Positions 1 through 8,620 of a stretch of 64,000 nucleotides of DNA are shown here, one piece after another. Position numbers and translations under genes: made by a program. This DNA comes from Pseudomonadota bacterium. Its GTDB lineage: Bacteria; Pseudomonadota; Gammaproteobacteria; Steroidobacterales; Steroidobacteraceae. Position 1 is the first letter of the stretch. Every line of letters starts with the position of its first letter. The DNA is taken from contig JAJYUA010000001.1 in the NCBI GenBank assembly GCA_021792755.1, forward strand, positions 62,001-126,000, given 5' to 3'. Below the pieces are notes generated by a model. The model did no database searches, was not told where the DNA came from, and saw only the letters and a list, made by a program, of their open reading frames with translations.

Positions 1-1604
1 GTGATGAGCTGCCGTTGACCGGCGCTGATGTTGCTCGACTCCTCGTCGATCACCGTGTCGTAGCCCTCGGGCAGGCTCCGCACGAACCGGTCGACGAAGG
101 TCGCGCGGGCGGCCTCGAGGATCTCCTCGGCGGTGGCGTCGGGCCTGCCGTAGCGGATATTGTCCCGGATGGTGCCGTGGAAGAGCCAGGCATCCTGCAG
201 GACCATGCCGACGCTCGAGCGCAGCTCGTCGCGGCGCATCGTGGCGATGTCGACCCCGTCCAGGGTGATTCGGCCGCCGTCGAGCTCGTAGAAGCGCAGG
301 ATCAGGTTGACGAGCGTGGTCTTGCCGGCCCCGGTGGGCCCTACGATCGCGATCGTGTGACCGGGCTCGGCGACGAGGGAGAGATCCTCGATCAGCGGCT
401 TGCCGGCCTCGTATCGGAACGAGACATGCTGAAACTCGACACGTCCGTGAAGAGCAGCCGGCCGGGCGGGCGCTTCGGGCTCGGAGGTCTGCTCCTGCTC
501 ATCGAGCAGATCGAAGACGCGCTCGGCGGAGGCGATGCCGGACTGCATGGTGCCCGCCATCGACGCCACCTGAGTGAGCGGCCGATTGAATGAGCGCGAG
601 TATTGGATGAACGCCTGGACGGCTCCGAGCGTCATGCGGCCGGTTGCGACGCGCAGCCCGCCGATGACAGCGACCAGCACGTAATTCAGGCTGCCGGCGA
701 ACATCACCGCGGGCATGATGAGGCCGGAGATGAACTGTGCGGCGAAACTGGCGCCGAAGAGCTGGTCGTTCTTCGCATCGAAATCGCGTGCCACCTCCGG
801 CTGCCGGCCGAACACTTTCACGAGCTCGTGGCCGGTGAACGCCTCCTCGATCTGCCCGTTCAGATCGCCGGTGTGGGTCCATTGGGCGATGAAGTGCCGC
901 TGCGAGCGGCGGCCGATCATCCGGGTGAGCAGCAGCGCGAGCGGGATCGTCACGAGCGCGATGAGCGCGAGCAGCGGCGAGATGACGATCATCATCGAGA
1001 CGACGCCCACCAGCGTCAGCAGCGCGGTCAGCAGCTGGCTGAGGGACTGCTGCAGGCTCTGGGAGAGGTTGCCGATATCGTTGGTGACGCGGCTCAGGAG
1101 CTCTCCGCGCGGCTGGCGGTCGAAGTAGCGCAGCGGCAACCGGTGAATCTTCTCTTCCACTTCCGAGCGCAACCGGCGCACGACCGCCTGGACCACCTCG
1201 TTCAGGAGATATCCCTGTGCCCAGAGAAAAGTCGCGGAGGCGAGATAGAGCGCGACCACCTCGAGCAGCGTGGTCGCGAGCGCCTTGAAGGCGATCCCCG
1301 CGCCGGGCACCAGGTGCATGCGGGCAAACATCTCCGCCAGATGAATGTGTCCGGCGGCGCGCTCGGCGTCCACGGCTTGCCGCTTCGTCATCCCCGCAGC
1401 GAGCTGCTTGCCGACGACGCCGGAAAAGATGATGTTGGTGGCACGACCGATCAGGATCGGTCCGGCCACCGAGAACGCCACGCTCGCGACCGAGAGCGCC
1501 ACGACGCAGGCCATGCGCAGGCGCTGCGGTCGCAGCCGGCCGAGCAGGCGGCGCGCCGACGGCCAGAAGCTCATCGATTTCTCCGCCGGGGTGCCGAGAC
1601 TCAT
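1..1604 (-). CDS. ABC exporter half-transporter, TM domain fused to NBD (C-terminus cut by window edge)
   Basis: This is one half of a probable heterodimeric ABC exporter. It has an N-terminal six-helix membrane domain and a C-terminal ATPase domain. The frame runs off the window at base 1, just after the signature motif, which reads NISAGQRQ instead of LSGGQ. About 535 residues are visible; Walker B and the H-loop lie outside. A Walker A motif GPTGAGKTT is present. The N-terminal part carries an insertion between the first two helices (GVVGKQLAAGMTKRQA and following) that I associate with actinobacterial exporters of the Rv1273c type. I chose ATG at 1604 (Met-Ser-Leu-Gly). An in-frame GTG at 1682, overlapping the stop of the preceding ABC gene, is the alternative and would imply translational coupling. 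It is cotranscribed with the next two entries. The substrate is unknown; drug or lipid export is usual for the family. Confidence 0.9.
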   Translation of the reverse strand, partial: MSLGTPAEKSMSFWPSARRLLGRLRPQRLRMACVVALSVASVAFSVAGPILIGRATNIIFSGVVGKQLAAGMTKRQAVDAERAAGHIHLAEMFARMHLVPGAGIAFKALATTLLEVVALYLASATFLWAQGYLLNEVVQAVVRRLRSEVEEKIHRLPLRYFDRQPRGELLSRVTNDIGNLSQSLQQSLSQLLTALLTLVGVVSMMIVISPLLALIALVTIPLALLLTRMIGRRSQRHFIAQWTHTGDLNGQIEEAFTGHELVKVFGRQPEVARDFDAKNDQLFGASFAAQFISGLIMPAVMFAGSLNYVLVAVIGGLRVATGRMTLGAVQAFIQYSRSFNRPLTQVASMAGTMQSGIASAERVFDLLDEQEQTSEPEAPARPAALHGRVEFQHVSFRYEAGKPLIEDLSLVAEPGHTIAIVGPTGAGKTTLVNLILRFYELDGGRITLDGVDIATMRRDELRSSVGMVLQDAWLFHGTIRDNIRYGRPDATAEEILEAARATFVDRFVRSLPEGYDTVIDEESSNISAGQRQLI

Positions 1605-1678
1605 CCAGGGAGGTCCTCGGCCCGCGGGCTGTCCGGCGCCGGGCAACCGCCCGGGGACGGTCTTGCGCGCGGCGCCGC

Positions 1679-3412
1679 TCACGCCACCTCCAGCGCCGAG
1701 AGCTGCGAGGCTGCGATTTCCGCGTACGTGGGGCAGCTGCGAAGCAACTCGCGGTGACTGCCGAATCCGACGAAGGCTCCTCCTTCGAGCACCGCGATCC
1801 GGTCCGCGTCCTGGATCGTCGACACGCGCTGCGCGACGATGATGACCGCCGCATGTCGTGTAACGGGGCGCAGGGCGGCCCGCAGCCGGGCGTCGGTGGC
1901 AAGATCGAGCGCGGAGAAGGATTCGTCGAACAGGTAGATCTCCGGCTTTCGAACCAGCGCGCGTGCAATGGCGAGGCGCTGGCGCTGTCCGCCGGAGACA
2001 TTCGTTCCGCCCTGGGCGATCGGTGCGTCGAGCCCGCCCGGCATCGCCTCGACGAAGTCCCGCGCCTGGGCGACCTCGAGGGCCCGCCACAGCTCCTGCG
2101 GCGTCGCCTGCGGGTTACCGTAGCGCAGATTGCTCGCCACGGTGCCGGAGAAGAGATAAGACCGCTGCGGGACGAATCCGACGCGAGTCCATAGCAGCTC
2201 TGGGTCGAGCATGCGCACGTCGACGCCGTCCACCAGCACCGCGCCCTCCGTCACGTCGAAAAGCCGCGGTATGAGCGACACGAGCGTGGTCTTGCCGGCG
2301 CCGGTGCTGCCGATGATCGCCAAGGTCTGCCCGGCGTTGACGCTGAAGGAGATGTCCTGCAGGACCGCAGCCGCCGCGCCCGGATAGCGGAAGAGCACGC
2401 CGCGAAACTCGACCTGGCCCTGTGTCACGACGGACTTCACCGGATCGCGCGGCGGCGCAACGGACGATTCCGTCCCGAGGACTTCGCCGATCCGATCCGC
2501 GCTCACCGCCGCGCGCGGGATCATCATCAGCATGAAGGTCGCCATCATCACCGACATGAGGATCTGCGTGAGATACACCAGGAACGCGGTCAGATCGCCG
2601 ATCTGTGTCTGTCCGGCGTTGATGCGCAGCGCGCCAAACCACAGCACGGCGGCGCTCGAGCCGTTGAGGATGAGAACCACCGCCGGGACGAGAAGCGCCA
2701 TCAGCCGCCCGGCGCGCAGCGCCGTGCCCGTCAGACCCGCATTCGCCTGCTCGAACCGGCGGGTCTCCTGCGGCTCCCGCACGAACGCGCGCACCACGCG
2801 CATGCCGCCGATCTGCTCGCGCAGGATGCGGTTGGCGACATCGGTGAGCGCCTGCATCCGGCGAAATTGCGGCATCATGCGCCACGCCACGGCACCGACG
2901 ACGGCCGCGAGGATCGGCACGCTCACTCCCAGCAGCCACGACAGACCCGGGTCTTCGCGCACCGCCATGATGATTGCGCCGACGCCCATGATGGGAGCCG
3001 AGATCATCACGCTGCTGCTCACGGCCACCAGCATCTGCACCTGCTGAACGTCATTGGTGCCGCGTGTGATGAGCGAGGGCGCGCCGAACTGCGCCACCTC
3101 CCTGCCCGAGAAGCCCATGACGCGCCGAAACAGCGCCGCCCGCAGATCGCGCCCGAAGCTCATCGAGACGCGCGCGCCGCAGTAGGCCGCCGCGACCGAG
3201 CAGGCGATCTGGCCCAGGGTCATGAGGAGCATCCAGCCGCCGGTCCTCACTATGTAGGCCGTGTCCCCCCTCACGATGCCGTAATCGATGATGTCGGCGT
3301 TGAAGGTCGGCAGATAGAGCGAGGCGATCGTGCCGAAAAGTTGCAGCACGACGACGGCCGTGAGCCAGCTCCCATAAGGTCGCAGATACGTGCGCAAAAC
3401 CCGGATCAGCAC
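1679..3412 (-). CDS. ABC exporter half-transporter, TM domain fused to NBD
   Basis: This 577-residue half-transporter has six hydrophobic helices in residues 15-300 and an ATPase domain from about 330. Walker A is GSTGAGKT at 368-375, the Q-loop Gln is near 416, and the signature is VSGGQ at 472-476. Walker B ends in Asp496-Glu497, so the catalytic glutamate is present. The H-loop histidine is replaced by Gln528 (VAQRVST). In exporters such as TmrAB, BmrCD and LmrCD the half with this FD-SFSALD and AQR pattern is the non-canonical one and usually has Asp in place of the Glu. I chose GTG at 3412, with a GAGGAAA ribosome site about 8 bases upstream. It overlaps the tetR stop by 7 bases, so translation is probably coupled. 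It should pair with the downstream half-transporter. Confidence 0.93.
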   Translation of the reverse strand: MLIRVLRTYLRPYGSWLTAVVVLQLFGTIASLYLPTFNADIIDYGIVRGDTAYIVRTGGWMLLMTLGQIACSVAAAYCGARVSMSFGRDLRAALFRRVMGFSGREVAQFGAPSLITRGTNDVQQVQMLVAVSSSVMISAPIMGVGAIIMAVREDPGLSWLLGVSVPILAAVVGAVAWRMMPQFRRMQALTDVANRILREQIGGMRVVRAFVREPQETRRFEQANAGLTGTALRAGRLMALLVPAVVLILNGSSAAVLWFGALRINAGQTQIGDLTAFLVYLTQILMSVMMATFMLMMIPRAAVSADRIGEVLGTESSVAPPRDPVKSVVTQGQVEFRGVLFRYPGAAAAVLQDISFSVNAGQTLAIIGSTGAGKTTLVSLIPRLFDVTEGAVLVDGVDVRMLDPELLWTRVGFVPQRSYLFSGTVASNLRYGNPQATPQELWRALEVAQARDFVEAMPGGLDAPIAQGGTNVSGGQRQRLAIARALVRKPEIYLFDESFSALDLATDARLRAALRPVTRHAAVIIVAQRVSTIQDADRIAVLEGGAFVGFGSHRELLRSCPTYAEIAASQLSALEVA

Positions 3413-4035
3413 CGTTGTTTCCTCTTCCGGGGCGGCCCGTGCCGGACGCGTACGCCATCCAGGACGACGCGCACCACTTCCTCGGCCGTCAGCGGCTTGC
3501 CGTCGGTCAAGCCCGGGTGGGATCCGGAAAAGAGCAGCAGGTGCAGGAGCCTCGCCGCGCAATGCGGCGTGACGCGCAGCCGACCGCGGTCCGGCTCGAT
3601 CAAGCGGGTGAGAGCCGCGTTGATCGCCTCGAGCGTGCGCTGTCGCCGCCAGCCGGGCCGCTCGCCGGCGAACCGCGCGTTGCGCAGCGCCGTCATGAGC
3701 CCGATGACTGTCGCGAGCCACCCCTGCAGGACGTGCGCCGCGCCGACGAGCCGGGTCTCCAGCGGCGCCGAGGTGTCGATCTTTTCGAGCCCGGCCACCA
3801 CGAGTGACGGATCGAAGGCCGCGTCGATCGCGGCGCGGATCAGGCTGTCCTTATTCGCGAAGGCGCGGAATATCGTCCCCTCGGCGATGCCGGCCGCCGC
3901 CGCGATCTGCCGGGTGCTGACATCGAATCCTCTCTCGCGCAGCAGCGGCAGGGTCGCCGCGATCAGCGCAGCACGGCGGGCCTGCGGCGGCAGCGGCCTT
4001 GCGCGACGTCCGGGAGCAGGTGAGGAGGACTGCAC
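3406..4035 (-). CDS. TetR/AcrR-family transcriptional repressor
   Basis: This is a 209-residue regulator with an N-terminal TetR helix-turn-helix around residues 39-66 (VSTRQIAAAAGIAEGTIF, then RAFANKDSLI) and a divergent all-helical ligand domain. It is first in an operon with the two ABC half-transporters, and its stop overlaps the first of them, so it most likely represses its own operon and lifts repression when an exported compound binds. I start it at GTG 4035. In-frame GTG codons at 4053 and 4071 are possible, but 4071 lies inside the palindrome that is the likely operator, which argues for the shorter protein. The inducing ligand cannot be predicted. Confidence 0.9.
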   Translation of the reverse strand: MQSSSPAPGRRARPLPPQARRAALIAATLPLLRERGFDVSTRQIAAAAGIAEGTIFRAFANKDSLIRAAIDAAFDPSLVVAGLEKIDTSAPLETRLVGAAHVLQGWLATVIGLMTALRNARFAGERPGWRRQRTLEAINAALTRLIEPDRGRLRVTPHCAARLLHLLLFSGSHPGLTDGKPLTAEEVVRVVLDGVRVRHGPPRKRKQRC

Positions 4036-4057
4036 GGCACCACAGCATAGCACATGC

Positions 4058-4073
4058 GAGTGAGCGCTCACTC
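4058..4073. promoter_or_regulatory. Perfect 16-bp palindrome, probable TetR operator
   Basis: GAGTGAGCGCTCACTC is a perfect inverted repeat with no spacer, lying 23 bases upstream of the chosen tetR start. Palindromes of this shape (TGAGTGAGCGCTCACTCA) are a common operator type for TetR regulators, particularly in Actinobacteria. Binding here would block transcription of the tetR-ABC-ABC operon. I found no second copy in the window. Confidence 0.75.
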
Positions 4074-4585
4074 ATATGCGGCGAGCGGGCTTCGCAGGCC
4101 TCCCCGCCCGGATCGAGCTTGCACGATGCGCGAAGGCTTCGCGACCGAGACCCAAAGCCGATGGCGGATTGATCCAGTGCGCAGGATAAGCGGCCGTCGC
4201 ACGATACATCGACCTGCTCCTCCTCCGCCGGCTGCGGCCCAGTGCCTCGCGCAGCGGGATCACGGCGGGTCCCGCGGCGCATTGCACGCCGATTGAGCAG
4301 ACCGGGAGGCTGGATACCGCGCGACAGGGACCAGGGATCACAGCTCACGCGACGGAGTGAAGCTCAGCTTGACGGTGGCGCCCACTGGGCAAGTCCCGCA
4401 ATGCCATATGCCGCCGGCGGGAGGACGATGTCGTTTGGCCTGATGAGGCGCTGTCAACCGTCAAAGCGCGCCGATGCCGTTGGGGTTTTCGTGAACCGCG
4501 CCGGTACGGCCACGCTTCGCTGACGCGCCACAAATGTACTGGAAATCAAGGTCTCGTTGCGTTGAAATCCGTCTTGACGCGCCGC
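4074..4585. other. Gene-free interval of about 510 bp
   Basis: This interval lies upstream of tetR and downstream of the patatin gene. The open frames across it are short and have no recognisable domain, and I saw no tRNA-like fold. The right part, around 4430-4560, is locally poorer in GC than the coding flanks. It may be remnant sequence at the edge of an inserted tetR-ABC block. I can assign nothing definite to it. Confidence 0.5.
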
Positions 4586-6373
4586 TCACCCCGCGCTTCT
4601 CCACAGCGGCGAGTCCGGCGGCAGCGCCTGCAGGCGCCGGCTGGTGTACTCGTAGCCGGCCTGCACGGCGCGGTCGAAAGCCTTCCAGTTGAGCATGTCG
4701 ATCTCTGCGAGCGGCGGCTGCAACAGCAGGTCGGTCCTGCCGCGGTGCTCGGCGGTGATGGCGTTGCTGTTGACCATGCCGGTGCGCCAGAGGATCTGGA
4801 AGATGTTGGGCAGGTGGCGCCGGGCCCTGATCCAGCGCATGAGCTGCCAAGGCAGTGGCACATCGACATCGTCGCCGCGGGTAGCGAACGCGCGGTCGGC
4901 GCCGGCGTCGCAGCCTATGATCGGTCCCCGTCCCAACTCCAGCATGACGTCGACCGGCAGGTTGTTCATGGCGCCGCCGTCGACCAGCACCTCGCCGCCG
5001 TGCACGACGGGCGGCAGCACGCCGGGAACGGAAATGGAGGCGCGCAGGGCGTGCCAGAGCTCTCCGCGTCGATGAACCCGGGCGTAGCCCGAGGTCAGAT
5101 TGGAGGAGACGCAGAAGAAGGTGAGCGGCAGATCCTCGATGGCCGCACCGCCGAACGCCTCGTAAAGCATGGCGCTCACCTTGCGGCCCGAGACCAGCGA
5201 GACGAACGGCAACGTGTAATCGCGCAGCGGCTTCGACTCCACGAAGTAGTGGCGGAACCGCTCGCTCAGCTCCTTCACACTCCACCGCGACGCCACGCCG
5301 GCGCCGAGGATGCCTCCCATGCTGGTGCCGCCCACCAGGTCGATCGGAATGCCGGCCTCGCGCAGTGCCCGGACCGCCCCGATGTGCGCAAATCCCCGCG
5401 CCCCGCCGCCCGACAGCACCAGGCCCACGCCCCGGCCGGTGAGAATGCGGGCAAGTCTTGCGTAGTCCGCCGGTGTCTGGACGTGGTGGTGCGGAATGTC
5501 CGGGAGAGCGGCCAGCCAGCGGGCGGCGGCCCCGGTCTCGATCCCGCTGTCGTGCGCCAACACCAGCTCCCAGCGCCGCGGGGTCAGGCTGTGATCGTGC
5601 GGCCAGCGCAGCGCCGCCCAGCTGCCGGAGGGACTCTCGGCCCGGGCGAGCAGCAGCAAGGCGTCCGCCTGCCGCTCACACAGCTTGGTCCAGCGGTCCG
5701 GGGTGGGGTCGGCCACGTAGACGACGTAGTCGTTGGCGGCCTCGATTCTGTTGAACCACTGGCTGGTGTGCGTGCGGGCCCGTACGCTCCACACCAGCTC
5801 CGCCCGCCCGAACTGCGACAGCGCCTTGACCAGCGCGGTCGAGAAGCCGGCGAAATCGACTTCCAGGCTCTGCGGAAGCACGGTGAACGTGTACGCCCCG
5901 CGCGGATGCGCCCGTGGAGCGCCTTCGACCCGCGCGAGGCGCTCGACCATCATCTGCGCGATGCGCAGCATCGCCTCGGACTCGCCCCGCAGCACCTCGT
6001 TGAACGCCCGGCTCGAGATGCGCGCCAGCTCCGTGTTGCGCAGCGCCACGACGGTGAACAGGCGCGGCCGGCCCGAAATCAGCCCCATCTCGCCCACGGA
6101 CTCGCCGGCGGCGAGGCGCGCCACGAACCGGCTCTGGGCCCGGCCGTCGGCAGCCAGGACGCCAAGCGAGCCGCTCAACACGACGTAGAACGCGTCGGCC
6201 GCCTCGCCGGCGGAGAAGAGCGTCGCGCCCCCCGGCAGCGACAGCCATTGCGCGGCGGCCGCGATCCGGCGCAGCAGCGCCGCATCCAGCCCGCGAAACA
6301 GCGGCGTCTCGCCGAGCAGGACCCCGAGATCCGAGCGCAGGGTCTCGCCGTCCTCGATAGGAGTCTGACCCAT
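4586..6373 (-). CDS. Cyclic-nucleotide-binding/patatin-like phospholipase (NTE family)
   Basis: This 595-residue protein is probably a serine lysophospholipase or esterase of the neuropathy-target-esterase family. Residues 20-140 form a cNMP-binding fold (for example GESVGEMGLISGRP at 90-103). Residues 315-480 form the patatin domain, with the oxyanion loop SGGGARG at 321-327, nucleophile Ser351 in GTSMGG, and the catalytic aspartate in DGG at 465-467. The catalytic Ser-Asp dyad is therefore complete. The region between the domains (about 160-310) is less conserved. It lies 100 bases downstream of the thiolase gene on the same strand, which suggests a lipid-turnover role with possible cotranscription. 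I saw no signal peptide or clear membrane helix. The ATG at 6373 has a G-rich ribosome site. Confidence 0.93.
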   Translation of the reverse strand: MGQTPIEDGETLRSDLGVLLGETPLFRGLDAALLRRIAAAAQWLSLPGGATLFSAGEAADAFYVVLSGSLGVLAADGRAQSRFVARLAAGESVGEMGLISGRPRLFTVVALRNTELARISSRAFNEVLRGESEAMLRIAQMMVERLARVEGAPRAHPRGAYTFTVLPQSLEVDFAGFSTALVKALSQFGRAELVWSVRARTHTSQWFNRIEAANDYVVYVADPTPDRWTKLCERQADALLLLARAESPSGSWAALRWPHDHSLTPRRWELVLAHDSGIETGAAARWLAALPDIPHHHVQTPADYARLARILTGRGVGLVLSGGGARGFAHIGAVRALREAGIPIDLVGGTSMGGILGAGVASRWSVKELSERFRHYFVESKPLRDYTLPFVSLVSGRKVSAMLYEAFGGAAIEDLPLTFFCVSSNLTSGYARVHRRGELWHALRASISVPGVLPPVVHGGEVLVDGGAMNNLPVDVMLELGRGPIIGCDAGADRAFATRGDDVDVPLPWQLMRWIRARRHLPNIFQILWRTGMVNSNAITAEHRGRTDLLLQPPLAEIDMLNWKAFDRAVQAGYEYTSRRLQALPPDSPLWRSAG

Positions 6374-6473
6374 TCGGTCCCCCGTACCGCCAAGTCACAG
6401 CGGATGTCCGGCTTTCCTCCTTCTTGTGAATCCGCCCGGCGCCGCTCCCGCACGACCGGCGCGGCAGACACCG

Positions 6474-7760
6474 TCACTTCTCCAGAATGGCCGCCACCCC
6501 CATCCCGCCGGCGGTGCATACGGAAATCAGCCCGCGCCTGGCGGCCGGGTCGCCGGCGAGGAGCTTGGCCAGGCTCGCGACCAGGCGCGTGCCGGTGGCC
6601 CCGAAGGGATGGCCGATGGCAACGCTTCCTCCCTTGACGTTGAGCCTCGCGCGCTCGATGCCGCCGAGCGGCCCCTCCAGGTGAAGGGTCTCGCGGCAGA
6701 AATCGGCCGACTCCCAGGCCGCGAGCGTGCACAGCACCTGTGCGGCGAAGGCTTCGTGGATCTCGTAGTAATCGAAATCCTTCAGCGTCAGGCCGGCATC
6801 CCGAAGCATCGCCGGCACCGCGTACGCGGGCGCCATGAGCAACCCCTCCCGGCCGCTCGCGAAGTCCACCGCCCACACCTTGCCGTAGCGCAGGTAGGCG
6901 AGCACCGGGAGCTTGCGCCGCTCGGCCCACTGCTGCGAGGCGAGAAGCACCGCGCTCGCCCCGTCGGTGAGCGGCGTGCTGTTGCCGGCCGTCAGCGTGC
7001 CGCGGCGCGGGTCGAAGCTCGGGCGCAGCGCGGCGAGCTTCTCGATGGAGGTGTCGGGGCGGATGTTGTTGTCGGCCCTCAGGCCGAGGAACGGAATGAC
7101 GAGGTCGTCGTAGAACCCCTCGCGCCACGCGGCGGCCGCCTTCATGTGGCTCTCGCAGGCGAGCCGGTCCTGATCGGCGCGTGCGATCTGCCAGCGCTCG
7201 ACCATCTGCTCGGCGCTCTGCCCCATGGACAGTCCCGTGCGCGGCTCGATGACCGCGGGCAGCTCGGGCCTGAAGTGCGCAGGACGCAGCCCGAGCCAGG
7301 GCGAGAGGCGCTGCGCGAGACCCTTGCCCCGGTGGCTCGAGAGCAGCAGCCTCTGATAGGCGCGCGGGTAGGTCACCGGCGGGTCGCTGATCGAGTCGAC
7401 ACCGCCGGCGATGCCGCAATCGATCTGGCCGAGGGCGATCTTGTTGCCGACGGCGAGGGCGGCTTCCAGGCTGGTGCCGCAGGCGCGCTGCACGTCGAGG
7501 CCGGGGGTCTGCGGATCGAGCCCCGAGGACAACACGCTCTCGCGCGTCAGGTTGTAATCCCGGGAATGTTTGATGACCGCCCCGGCGATGACATCGCCCA
7601 GTCGCGCGCCGTGCAGCTCGAAGCGCTCGACCAGGCCGCGCAGGGCGGCGGTGAGCATCTGCTGGTTGCCCACGGTCGCGTACGCCGTATGCGCCCTGGC
7701 GAACGGGATGCGCACGCCCCCCACGATGGCAACGCGCCGCACGGCCGAGCCGACCTGCAT
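6474..7760 (-). CDS. fadI: Acetyl-CoA C-acyltransferase (FadI-like thiolase)
   Basis: This 428-residue thiolase is close in length to E. coli FadI (436). It should carry out the thiolytic cleavage of 3-ketoacyl-CoA in fatty-acid beta-oxidation. The acyl-accepting cysteine is Cys94 (QRACGTSLEA), His335 sits in EIHEAFAAQ, His384 in IGHPFGATG, and the second catalytic cysteine is Cys415 (CTAGGMG). All catalytic residues are intact. The ATG at 7760 follows a GGGGAGGGGG ribosome site. No FadJ-like hydratase/dehydrogenase is adjacent, unlike the enteric fadIJ operon; the neighbour downstream is the patatin gene. FadI versus a related acetyl-CoA acetyltransferase cannot be fully separated by eye, but overall similarity favours FadI. 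Confidence 0.9.
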   Translation of the reverse strand: MQVGSAVRRVAIVGGVRIPFARAHTAYATVGNQQMLTAALRGLVERFELHGARLGDVIAGAVIKHSRDYNLTRESVLSSGLDPQTPGLDVQRACGTSLEAALAVGNKIALGQIDCGIAGGVDSISDPPVTYPRAYQRLLLSSHRGKGLAQRLSPWLGLRPAHFRPELPAVIEPRTGLSMGQSAEQMVERWQIARADQDRLACESHMKAAAAWREGFYDDLVIPFLGLRADNNIRPDTSIEKLAALRPSFDPRRGTLTAGNSTPLTDGASAVLLASQQWAERRKLPVLAYLRYGKVWAVDFASGREGLLMAPAYAVPAMLRDAGLTLKDFDYYEIHEAFAAQVLCTLAAWESADFCRETLHLEGPLGGIERARLNVKGGSVAIGHPFGATGTRLVASLAKLLAGDPAARRGLISVCTAGGMGVAAILEK

Positions 7761-7924
7761 GAACCCCCTCCCCGGAAAGCTCTTGTCTGCCAGTCGAGCC
7801 TAGGCTATCACGGGCCGCTTCCCGGGGGGGTCGGAAAGGCTGCCGCGCGCCGGCGCTTCCCAGCCCCTTGGCGCAGGCGGTATGCTGCCGGATCGTGCTT
7901 TTCGTGACTGATCGCGAGGTTTTC

Positions 7925-8617
7925 ATGGGCGAATTCACCACCCTCATGGCCCGGGACGGACATGACTTCCAGGCCTATCTGGCCGCCCCGCACGGCAAAC
8001 CGCACGGCGCCGTGGTCGTGATCCAGGAGATCTTCGGCGTCAACGCCCACATCCGCGCCGTGACCGACGGCTTCGCCCAGGCGGGCTACACGGCGATCGC
8101 GCCGTGCATGTTCGACCGCATCCGCCGGGGAATCGAGCTCGACTACTCGGCCGCGGACATCGACGAGGCGCGCGGCTACATGCAGCAGCTTCAGCCGGAG
8201 CAGACGCTGAAGGACCTGGCCGCGGCGGTCGCGGCGGTCCGGCACTCCGGGCGCGTGGCCACGGTGGGCTACTGCTGGGGAGGCGCGCAGTCCTACCGCG
8301 CCGCCTGCCTGCTGCCGCTCGGCTGCGCCGTGGTGTATTACGGCAAGGCGCAGGACGCCGGAGCGCCCCCGCAGTGCCCCGTGATGTATCACTTCGGCAC
8401 CGAAGACAAGAGCATTCCGCTCGCGGAGGTGCAGCGGATGAAGGCGCTGCATCCCGGGGGCATCTTTCACCTCTACGAAGGCGCCGGACACGGCTTCAAC
8501 TGCGATCTGCGCCCGAGCTACGACGCGACCGCCGCCGCGCTTGCCCGCGAGCGCACCCTGGAGTTTCTCGCCCGACACCTGACCGGCGAGCGCGCGGGTG
8601 AAGAGGAGGAGAGCTGA
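7925..8617 (+). CDS. Dienelactone hydrolase family protein
   Basis: This is a 230-residue alpha/beta-hydrolase of the dienelactone hydrolase family. The catalytic triad is Cys117 (GYCWGG), Asp161 (GTEDKS) and His189 (GAGHGF), and the family glutamate is Glu35 (IQEIFG). True dienelactone hydrolases act in the chlorocatechol pathway. No other ring-cleavage gene is nearby, so the real substrate is uncertain. I chose ATG 7925 because GAGG lies 6-9 bases upstream and the protein then begins as family members do; a longer frame from 7868 lacks similarity. Three bases separate its stop from the next ATG, and the ribosome site of that gene lies inside this one, so the two form an operon. Confidence 0.92.
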   Translation: MGEFTTLMARDGHDFQAYLAAPHGKPHGAVVVIQEIFGVNAHIRAVTDGFAQAGYTAIAPCMFDRIRRGIELDYSAADIDEARGYMQQLQPEQTLKDLAAAVAAVRHSGRVATVGYCWGGAQSYRAACLLPLGCAVVYYGKAQDAGAPPQCPVMYHFGTEDKSIPLAEVQRMKALHPGGIFHLYEGAGHGFNCDLRPSYDATAAALARERTLEFLARHLTGERAGEEEES

Positions 8618-8620
8618 GCC

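Noticed and set aside
499-2001. A minus-strand frame of about 500 codons across both ABC genes
   Set aside because: It is out of frame with the ABC proteins and its product is Ser/Arg/Ala-rich. The two ABC frames show all expected motifs.
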